9,190 nucleotides of DNA, from positions 1-9,190 of the forward strand of contig RFJH01000362.1 in NCBI GenBank assembly GCA_003694975.1, given 5' to 3'. Source of the stretch: Anaerolineae bacterium. GTDB taxonomy: Bacteria > Chloroflexota > Anaerolineae > Anaerolineales > Villigracilaceae. The notes under the pieces are model-generated. The model had not been told where the DNA came from. It worked only from the letters and a program-made list of their open reading frames with translations, and ran no database searches. The position numbers were made by a program, and so were the translations under genes. Shown piece by piece: positions 1-5,582 of this stretch; position 1 is the first letter of the stretch; every line of letters begins with the position of its first letter.

Positions 1-862
1 CCACGGAGGGGAAACGTTTCTCCTCGCGCAGGCGGGCGACAAATTCCAGGGTAAGGTGTTGGCCGTAGAGGTCATTGCGGAAATCCAGCAGGTGTGTCTC
101 GATGTGAGGGTGTTGCGCCTGGGGAGTGAAGGTTGGACGGAGGCCGATGTTGGTCACGGCAGGGTGGCGCCTGCCACCCACCCACGCCCAACAGGCGTAG
201 ACCCCGTTGGCCGGAATGACCTTTTCTGCCGGGTAGGCGATGTTCGCGGTGGGAATGTCAATCTTCCGCCCGCGGCCGTCGCCGTGGACGACGGGGCCAC
301 TCAGGGTGTAGTAACGCCCCAAAGCGGCGGCGGCTTCGGCCACCTGTCCGGCGGCGAGGCGAGAACGGATGAGGCGGGAGGAGATGCGTTCCTCGCCGTT
401 GAGGACTGTCGGGATAGTTTGTACTTCGTATCCCAGCGTCTTCCCAATTTCAATCAGGCGAGGGATATTGCCTTGACGGTCTTTCCCCAAGGCGAAATCA
501 TCCCCTTCAACCAAACGACGCACGCCGAGATGGGCTTTGAGCCGTTGCATAAACTTTTCGGCTGGAAGGGAGGCAATAACCTGGTCAAAGGGGTGGGTGA
601 CGACAATATCCACTCCAAGATCGCCCAGAAGGGACGCTTTCTCTTCAGGTAACGTGAGGTAGCGGATGGTGTTGTCTTTTCCCAGTACGATGGCCGGGTG
701 GGGGTAAAACGTCAGCACAACGGCGGGGAGGTTTTCCTCATGTGCGCCTGTGACGAGGTGACGTAAGATTTCCCTGTGACCACGATGAACACCATCAAAG
801 ACGCCAATGGTCAGCCAGGAAGCCGGGATGGAAAGACCTTTGAGTGAGCGGTAATGTTGCAT
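1..862 (-). CDS. ribF: Bifunctional riboflavin kinase / FAD synthetase, 3' end cut by window edge
   Basis: This enzyme phosphorylates riboflavin to FMN and adenylylates FMN to FAD in the cytoplasm. From the ATG at 862, 287 codons are open to the left edge with no stop, so roughly the last 20 residues of a usual ~310-residue RibF are missing. The N-terminal nucleotidyltransferase domain shows FDGVHRGH at residues 22-29 and ERISSRLIRSRL at about 158-169. The C-terminal riboflavin kinase domain shows GPVVHGDGRGRKIDIPTANI at about 189-208, NIGLRPTF at 238-245 and an HIETHLLDF segment near 252 that carries the expected catalytic Glu. It lies 43 bp after truB, the usual neighbour, and is likely co-transcribed. 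No good ribosome binding site precedes the ATG. The frame stays open upstream into the truB end, so the start is somewhat uncertain, though this ATG fits the family N-terminus. Confidence 0.95.
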   Translation of the reverse strand, partial: MQHYRSLKGLSIPASWLTIGVFDGVHRGHREILRHLVTGAHEENLPAVVLTFYPHPAIVLGKDNTIRYLTLPEEKASLLGDLGVDIVVTHPFDQVIASLPAEKFMQRLKAHLGVRRLVEGDDFALGKDRQGNIPRLIEIGKTLGYEVQTIPTVLNGEERISSRLIRSRLAAGQVAEAAAALGRYYTLSGPVVHGDGRGRKIDIPTANIAYPAEKVIPANGVYACWAWVGGRRHPAVTNIGLRPTFTPQAQHPHIETHLLDFRNDLYGQHLTLEFVARLREEKRFPSV

Positions 863-905
863 GAAGGGGTGGTAGGGCGTGGATTTGTTTCGCCAGGAGA
901 GGCGG

Positions 906-1832
906 TTAAGAAGAGACGAAGAAAACCTTTTTCGGTTGCCACTCCAGTTGGCCCTCTTCGCCCTCCACAAGTTTCAGTAGGGCGACCAGTTCGCCTTGCA
1001 TACTGATGCCACGCACCATCTGGTTGGGGTCACTACCCGGCTCGGCAGGGACGCGATGCCCATGCCGAACGGCTTCTACCTGATCCGGATCGAGTTCTAC
1101 GGCCGGCCAATCGGCAAGCGCCTCCGCAGCGGGGATCAGGTACTTGTACCAATCACCGATCTGGAAGGCTTCTTGCAATTTACGCAAAGGGACGGCATCG
1201 CGCAAAGAGAAACGCCCGCTCTTGGTGCGTCGCAGACCGACCAGGTAGGCACCACATCCCAACACCTCGCCAAGATCGTTTGCCAGAGAACGGACATAAG
1301 TGCCCGATGAGCAATGAACGTCAATGACTACCTCCGGCGGCGCCCATTCCAACACTTCCAGGTGATAGACTTTGATCTTGCGTGGCGGCAATTTGACTTC
1401 TTGCCCCTCGCGCGCCATCTCATACGCCCGTCGCCCTTTAACGCGGACGGCGGAATAAGCCGGCGGCACCTGTTCGATCTCGCCCTCGAACTGTTTGAGG
1501 ACTTTCTCGAACTCCTCCTCGGTGATGTTCACCGGCACGCCGGAGGACACAAAGCGGCCTTCGGCATCATAAGTGTCCGTCCTTCCGCCCAGACGGATGA
1601 TGGCCTGATAGCGTTTGTCGGCAGCCGATACGTATTCACTCAGGCGTACGGCGGGGCCGATCAAGATGACCAGCACGCCCGAGGCGCGTGGGTCGAGTGT
1701 GCCGGTGTGTCCGGCGCGACGAATCCCGGTTCCACGGCGGACAATCTGTACCACCTCGTGTGAGGTCATGCCCACCGGTTTATCCACAACCAGGACGCCC
1801 GAAATGGCATTCTTTAAATCTTGACTGTTCAT
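906..1832 (-). CDS. truB: tRNA pseudouridine(55) synthase TruB
   Basis: TruB isomerises U55 in the T-loop of most tRNAs to pseudouridine. The 308-residue protein is of usual length. It starts the fold with GVLVVDKPVGMTSHEVV (residues 12-28), followed by GHTGTLDPRASGVL (41-54), whose Asp47 is the catalytic aspartate. The PPAYSAVRVKGRRAYEMAR block lies at about 123-141, and CSSGTYVRSLANDLG at 174-188. The last ~65 residues match the position of the small C-terminal PUA-like domain. The ATG at 1832 is preceded by AAGGAGG (positions 1844-1850, 11 nt upstream), which fixes the start. It sits 109 bp after nrnA and 43 bp before ribF, the order seen in many bacteria. No residue expected for catalysis appears to be missing. 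Confidence 0.97.
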   Translation of the reverse strand: MNSQDLKNAISGVLVVDKPVGMTSHEVVQIVRRGTGIRRAGHTGTLDPRASGVLVILIGPAVRLSEYVSAADKRYQAIIRLGGRTDTYDAEGRFVSSGVPVNITEEEFEKVLKQFEGEIEQVPPAYSAVRVKGRRAYEMAREGQEVKLPPRKIKVYHLEVLEWAPPEVVIDVHCSSGTYVRSLANDLGEVLGCGAYLVGLRRTKSGRFSLRDAVPLRKLQEAFQIGDWYKYLIPAAEALADWPAVELDPDQVEAVRHGHRVPAEPGSDPNQMVRGISMQGELVALLKLVEGEEGQLEWQPKKVFFVSS

Positions 1833-1843
1833 TCGTTTGGTTT

Positions 1844-1850
1844 CCTCCTT
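1844..1850 (-). promoter_or_regulatory. Strong Shine-Dalgarno sequence of truB
   Basis: The minus strand reads AAGGAGG, an almost perfect anti-16S match, ending 11 nt before the truB ATG. It is one of the two strongest ribosome binding sites in the operon and supports independent translation initiation of truB after the 109-nt gap. Confidence 0.8.
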
Positions 1851-1892
1851 GAAAACTGAGAAAAACTTGTCTCATGATGATGTGGGGTGTGT

Positions 1893-1915
1893 TGTTCCCG
1901 CAAGGGGACATTTTT
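1893..1915 (+). terminator. Terminator-like hairpin with T-run, antisense to the operon
   Basis: On the plus strand TGTTCCC (1893-1899) can pair with GGGGACA (1904-1910) around a GCAA loop with one T-G wobble, followed directly by TTTTT (1911-1915). This has the shape of a small intrinsic terminator reading left to right, opposite to the operon. On the minus strand the wobble becomes a C-A mismatch and no T-run follows, so it should not stop operon transcription. The stem is short (7 bp) and a role is uncertain. Confidence 0.3.
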
Positions 1916-1932
1916 CCCATTGCTCCCATTGC
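1915..1932. repeat. Tandem 9-bp direct repeat (TCCCATTGC x2)
   Basis: Two perfect head-to-tail copies of TCCCATTGC occupy 1915-1923 and 1924-1932, in the gap between the nrnA stop and the truB start. On the operon strand they read GCAATGGGA twice. I see no protein-site signature, and the repeat may be a simple slippage duplication. Confidence 0.6.
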
Positions 1933-1941
1933 AGGGGAAAG

Positions 1942-2898
1942 TCAAAGTCCCAGAATCTCTCTTGTCGCTTTCAGCACCAGGGGTTGAACCTCTTTCAGGC
2001 TGCCGGGGACATCGGCACCGGCGGCGGCTCGATGTCCACCTCCGCCGAAATGTTTGGCAACCCGGGAGACATCTACATCTGGCGTCAGGGCTCGCCAGGA
2101 GATTTTAACATGATTATCGGGTTGTTCGACGAAAATCATCGCTACCGTACTCTCATCGATCGCGGAGAGGACATTGATGAGATCGGCATCGTCGTTGCCA
2201 TGATAGCCGCTTGTTTCGCGATCGGCCAGGGTGAGTGTTCCCCATACCAGGCCATCGGAACGCTCCAGGCTGGAAAGACCGGCACCCCAGTAACGGGCGG
2301 CTTGAAAAGAGCGCCGCACCAGGGCACGATGGTATAGTTCAGAAAGGTTGACGCCATATTCCATCAACGAGGCAGCCTGGCGCAATGCCCGGGGGGTAGT
2401 ATTAGACGTGCGAAAGCCCAGCGTATCGGTCACGATGCCGGTGAGTAGTGCTGCGGCAATAGGTTGGGTGATTTTCAGCCCCCATGCCGTCAGATGGTCA
2501 GTCAGAATAGCCGATGTGGCCACTGCCTGTGGTTCGATCAGGTTGAGCACACCAAATTTCTCGTTGGTGACGTGATGATCGATGTTGATATCAGGTTGGC
2601 CATATGCCTGGCAGCATTTTCCAACGCGTCGAAAGTCTGCGCAATCCACCACAATAAAGGTGTCAAATTTTCCTTTTGGCTCAGTGTGTACCTGCTCACT
2701 GCCTTCCAGATGTCGAAATGACTTGGGGACGCCATCGCTCAGCACCATTTGTACGTTCTTTCCGGCGTTCTGCAAAGCCAGTCCCAAAGCAATCAGTGAG
2801 CCAATCGCGTCGCCATCAGGGCGGACGTGCGAAGCGATAAGGATATCGCGACTCTCCGCCAGGCGTTGGCGGATGGCTTCATCAAGGGAATGTTCCAT
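1942..2898 (-). CDS. nrnA: DHH/DHHA1 phosphoesterase, NrnA-type oligoribonuclease / pAp phosphatase
   Basis: NrnA-type enzymes degrade 2-5 nt RNA fragments and dephosphorylate 3'-phosphoadenosine 5'-phosphate, using Mn2+ in the cytoplasm. The 318-residue protein has the family motifs in order: SHVRPDGDAIGS at 23-34, VDCAD at 84-88, the signature DHH at 107-109 and GIVTDT at 154-159. The C-terminal DHHA1 substrate-binding motif GGGGHRAAAG is at 285-294. Length and motif spacing match NrnA (about 310-330 residues). It starts 2 bp after the rbfA stop, so the two are co-transcribed and probably coupled. A GGAGG lies 13 nt upstream of the ATG, slightly far. The rbfA-nrnA-truB order is common in Gram-positive bacteria and relatives. 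The exact substrate preference (nanoRNA, pAp or linear dinucleotides) cannot be read from the sequence. Confidence 0.93.
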   Translation of the reverse strand: MEHSLDEAIRQRLAESRDILIASHVRPDGDAIGSLIALGLALQNAGKNVQMVLSDGVPKSFRHLEGSEQVHTEPKGKFDTFIVVDCADFRRVGKCCQAYGQPDINIDHHVTNEKFGVLNLIEPQAVATSAILTDHLTAWGLKITQPIAAALLTGIVTDTLGFRTSNTTPRALRQAASLMEYGVNLSELYHRALVRRSFQAARYWGAGLSSLERSDGLVWGTLTLADRETSGYHGNDDADLINVLSAIDESTVAMIFVEQPDNHVKISWRALTPDVDVSRVAKHFGGGGHRAAAGADVPGSLKEVQPLVLKATREILGL

Positions 2899-2900
2899 TA

Positions 2901-3269
2901 CTACTCAGTATCCTCCGGTTTTTCTTTCTGACGAATGGACGCCAGCAAACGTTCGATATGGTCGGCATGCTCCGGGGTTGGGTCCCAATGGAAACGCAGG
3001 CGAGGGAAAACACGCAGTTCGATGCGCCCGGCCAACATGCTGCGGATGAAACCGCGTGCATGTTCCAGTCCCTCCAGGATCTCCTGCCTACGTGCCGACC
3101 CTTCCACAGCGGAAACGTAAATATCCGCGAAGGCGAGTTCGCGGTCCACTTTGACATCGGTGACGTAGATGTTTTTCAGGCGTGGATCCGCGATCTCGCG
3201 GATGAGCATTTCGGAGAGTTCGCGGCGTATGCGGTCCGCGATGCGTTGAAGCCGAATTGGAGAAGGCAT
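2901..3269 (-). CDS. rbfA: 30S ribosome-binding factor RbfA
   Basis: RbfA is a small KH-type protein that binds the immature 30S subunit, helps 16S rRNA 5'-end maturation and is needed at low temperature in model species. The 122-residue protein is of normal length. It begins with the basic IRLQRIADRIRRELSEML helix (5-22), followed by IADPRLKNIYVTDVKVDREL (26-45), the characteristic DPRL block. The ADIYVS strand (48-53) and a RVFPRLRFHWDPTPEHADHI segment (87-106) follow. It starts 3 bp after the infB stop and ends 2 bp before nrnA, a tight junction that suggests translational coupling. The ribosome binding site before the ATG is weak (only GAG-type purines), consistent with reinitiation after infB. 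Confidence 0.95.
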   Translation of the reverse strand: MPSPIRLQRIADRIRRELSEMLIREIADPRLKNIYVTDVKVDRELAFADIYVSAVEGSARRQEILEGLEHARGFIRSMLAGRIELRVFPRLRFHWDPTPEHADHIERLLASIRQKEKPEDTE

Positions 3270-3272
3270 GGC

Positions 3273-5066
3273 TCATTCAGACTCGGTGTCGGTTTCCAGC
3301 ACGTAGCATTCGAGAATATCGCCGATCTCGAAGTCGCTAAAGCCTTTCAGCCCCACACCACATTCGTACCCTTCCCGGATTTCGGTCACGTTCTCCTTTT
3401 CGTGTTTGAGGGAGGCCATTTCGCCATCGTATACCAGGTCCTCGCCACGCCAGAGACGCACTTTGGCATTGCGCCTCAGCATGCCCTCTCGGACACGGCA
3501 TCCGGCCACTTTCCCAAGTTTGGAGACAGGGAAGACGGCCAAGACCTCAGCCCGCCCAATGACGCGCTCGACGACCTCCGGCTCCAACAACCCCTTGAGC
3601 GCCTTTTCCACATCTTCTGTTAGACGGTAGATGATGTTGTAAAGGCGAATGGAGACCCCTTCCGCCTCGGCCAGGCGACGAGCGGCTACATCTGCCTGAA
3701 CGTTGAAACCGATGACAATAGCGTTCGAGGCCGCGGCGAGCATGACGTCGTTTTCACCGATATTGCCTGTCTCAGCATGCAAAATATTGATCCCGATTTC
3801 GCCTTGTCCCAATTTCTCCAGTTCACTGACGATAGGCTCCAGGGAGCCTTGTACATCGGCCTTGACGATCAGGCGTAGTTCTTTGGTTTCTCCGGCCTGA
3901 TATGCGGAGAACAGGTCTTCCAGGGAGACTTTTTTCCGGGCAGCCGTTTTCTCCTTACGGGCCTGCAGGCGTTCCGCAACAATCTGGCGGGCCTCTTTTT
4001 CATTCTTGACCGTATAGAACAGTTCACCTGCATCCGGAACCTCATTCAGCCCCATCACGGCAACGGGCATAGATGGCCCGGCCTGCCGGACGCGTTTCCC
4101 GCGATGGTCAAACATGGCGCGCAGACGACCATGAGCCGTGCCCGCGACCACGATATCGCCCGTTTTCAACGTGCCGTTCTGGACGAGGAGGGTGGCCACC
4201 ACACCTTTGGCTTTGTCCAGTTCTGCCTCGATGACGGTGCCAATGACACGCCCATTGGGATTGGCGCGGATATCGGTGCTATCGGCTACCAGAAGAATTG
4301 CTTCAAGCAAGTCGTTAATGCCCTGTCCTTGTTTGGCCGAGACCGGCACAACCAGCGTATCACCGTCCCACTCATCGGGCACCAGGCCAACTTCGGCGAG
4401 TTGCTGTTTCACCCGGTCGGGGTTCGCGTTAGGCTTATCGATTTTATTCAAAGCAACAATGATGGGCACGCGCGCTGCTTTGGCATGTGCGATGGCTTCG
4501 CGCGTCTGTGGCATAACACCATCGTCGGCTGCGACGACAAGCACAACAATATCTGCGCCCTGGGCACCGCGTGCGCGCATGGCGGTGAACGCCGCATGAC
4601 CGGGAGTGTCCAGAAAGGTAATAAGGTTTCCCTGATAATCCACTTGATAAGCGCCGATGTGTTGCGTGATTCCGCCGGCTTCTGTCGCAACGACGTTCGT
4701 ATGGCGGATTGCGTCCAGCAGCGTTGTCTTTCCGTGGTCTACGTGTCCCAGAATAGTGACGACCGGAGGACGACGCTGAAGCAATGACTCATCTTCATCG
4801 GCAATCAATTTGCGCCAGAGAGGGATTTCGCCACTTTCTTGCTCTTTTGCGACTTCCTGGACTTCCGGCAGTGCCTCATAACCCATATCGGCGGCAACAA
4901 TGGCTGCGGCGTCAAAGTCTATCTGTTGGTTGATACTCGCGATCACCCCATTGTTCATCAGGATTTTGATCACCTGAATGGGGCTGGCCTCCATGCGCTG
5001 CGCCAATTCACGTACGGTGATTACACTTGGAATTTCTATTGTCTTGTGCCCGTTGTTACCGCTCAT
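3273..5066 (-). CDS. infB: Translation initiation factor IF-2 (short form)
   Basis: IF2 is the GTPase that places fMet-tRNA on the 30S subunit and promotes subunit joining. The 597-residue protein has an IF2_N domain at about 12-62, then the G domain: GHVDHGKT (107-114), GITQHIG (132-138), DTPG (153-156), NKID (207-210) and SAK (243-245). Domain II follows, then domain III with KADVQGSLEP (402-411). The C-terminal fMet-tRNA-binding region ends with GYECGVGLKGFSDFEIGDIL (567-586). It lacks the long charged N-terminal extension of E. coli IF2 (890 residues), so it is a compact form. The ATG at 5066 is fixed by AAAGGAG six nt upstream, and an in-frame stop lies upstream, so no longer form starts in the gap. 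It is 145 bp downstream of ylxR with no ylxQ between. Confidence 0.98.
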   Translation of the reverse strand: MSGNNGHKTIEIPSVITVRELAQRMEASPIQVIKILMNNGVIASINQQIDFDAAAIVAADMGYEALPEVQEVAKEQESGEIPLWRKLIADEDESLLQRRPPVVTILGHVDHGKTTLLDAIRHTNVVATEAGGITQHIGAYQVDYQGNLITFLDTPGHAAFTAMRARGAQGADIVVLVVAADDGVMPQTREAIAHAKAARVPIIVALNKIDKPNANPDRVKQQLAEVGLVPDEWDGDTLVVPVSAKQGQGINDLLEAILLVADSTDIRANPNGRVIGTVIEAELDKAKGVVATLLVQNGTLKTGDIVVAGTAHGRLRAMFDHRGKRVRQAGPSMPVAVMGLNEVPDAGELFYTVKNEKEARQIVAERLQARKEKTAARKKVSLEDLFSAYQAGETKELRLIVKADVQGSLEPIVSELEKLGQGEIGINILHAETGNIGENDVMLAAASNAIVIGFNVQADVAARRLAEAEGVSIRLYNIIYRLTEDVEKALKGLLEPEVVERVIGRAEVLAVFPVSKLGKVAGCRVREGMLRRNAKVRLWRGEDLVYDGEMASLKHEKENVTEIREGYECGVGLKGFSDFEIGDILECYVLETDTESE

Positions 5067-5072
5067 AAGACA

Positions 5073-5079
5073 CTCCTTT
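5073..5079 (-). promoter_or_regulatory. Shine-Dalgarno sequence of infB
   Basis: The minus strand reads AAAGGAG with a 6-nt spacer to the infB ATG, near-ideal for initiation. Together with an in-frame TAG about 45 nt upstream, it sets the IF2 start and excludes a longer N-terminus. Confidence 0.8.
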
Positions 5080-5161
5080 CTAAAATTGCATCCCTATCCA
5101 CAGCGCACCCCGCCGATAATCTCTTTCACGCGGAGCGGCACTCTGGAAGTCTTATGGTGTG

Positions 5162-5187
5162 CCGTGTGAGCGATACACGGGCGTGTA
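5162..5187 (-). promoter_or_regulatory. Two mutually exclusive hairpins in the ylxR-infB gap
   Basis: In the 145-bp gap, the segments at 5162-5167 and 5175-5180 (CCGTGT/ACACGG, 7-nt loop) form a perfect 6-bp stem. Segments 5174-5179 and 5182-5187 (TACACG/CGTGTA, 2-nt spacer) form an interrupted palindrome using the same middle bases. Only one pairing can form at a time. The rest of the gap holds no promoter I can defend and no open frame of note. Function is unknown; it could be an RNA switch, a processing site, a protein-binding palindrome or chance. Confidence 0.3.
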
Positions 5188-5211
5188 GGCCTGTCCGTTC
5201 ACATGGCAGGA

Positions 5212-5523
5212 TCAGTGGGCGGGCAAAGAGCCATCGCCTTCCTCACTCAGGGTCTCCATAAAGGCTTCCAGGCGCTCCCTGTCCTCGGCGGTCAACTCGG
5301 TTTTCAAAGCACGCGCCAGTGCACCTTGCAATGCTCGTTGCCAGCATTCCCGTCGGTCGTGCAGATAGGCCCCACGTCCGGCCTGTTTGCCGGTAGGGTC
5401 AATGTACACCCCTTCGGGTGTTCGCACCAGTCGGATGAGTTCCCGCTTTGGCATCACAGTGCGACATCCGACACAGGTGCGCTGGGGGATGTGCTTGATA
5501 CGCCTGGTTCTCCTTTTCGGCAC
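5212..5523 (-). CDS. rnpM: YlxR / RnpM family RNA-binding protein (DUF448)
   Basis: This small basic protein of the YlxR family (DUF448) is encoded almost universally between nusA and infB. The family member in Bacillus subtilis has been renamed RnpM because it binds and modulates RNase P. The 103 residues include the family signature RTCVGCR (15-21) and the GRGAYLH motif (49-55), with a strongly basic first 30 residues and an acidic C-terminal tail. The start is GTG at 5523 (the codon reads GTG, then CCG AAA AGG). A GAGG lies about 13 nt upstream, and the nearest upstream ATG on this strand is followed in frame by TAG. It lies 59 bp after the nusA stop. The ylxQ (L7Ae-like) gene that often follows is absent. 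Confidence 0.93.
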   Translation of the reverse strand: MPKRRTRRIKHIPQRTCVGCRTVMPKRELIRLVRTPEGVYIDPTGKQAGRGAYLHDRRECWQRALQGALARALKTELTAEDRERLEAFMETLSEEGDGSLPAH

Positions 5524-5582
5524 GGTTATTGTTCTACCTCATTTGCAGAGAACTGCCAATCATCTCAACTATGAATGTGCCG

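Noticed and set aside
56..652. 198-codon open frame on the plus strand
   Set aside because: It lies entirely antisense to ribF, whose minus-strand translation shows all family motifs. The plus-strand product resembles no family I know.
1780..1929. Minus-strand 49-codon frame from an ATG in the nrnA-truB gap running into truB
   Set aside because: It has no ribosome binding site and overlaps the truB Shine-Dalgarno and first codons in another frame. Its Asn/Gly-rich product looks like chance.
4104..4787. 227-codon open frame on the plus strand, antisense to infB
   Set aside because: It is opposite the IF2 G domain, which has all GTPase motifs in the minus-strand frame. The antisense product has no recognisable motif.
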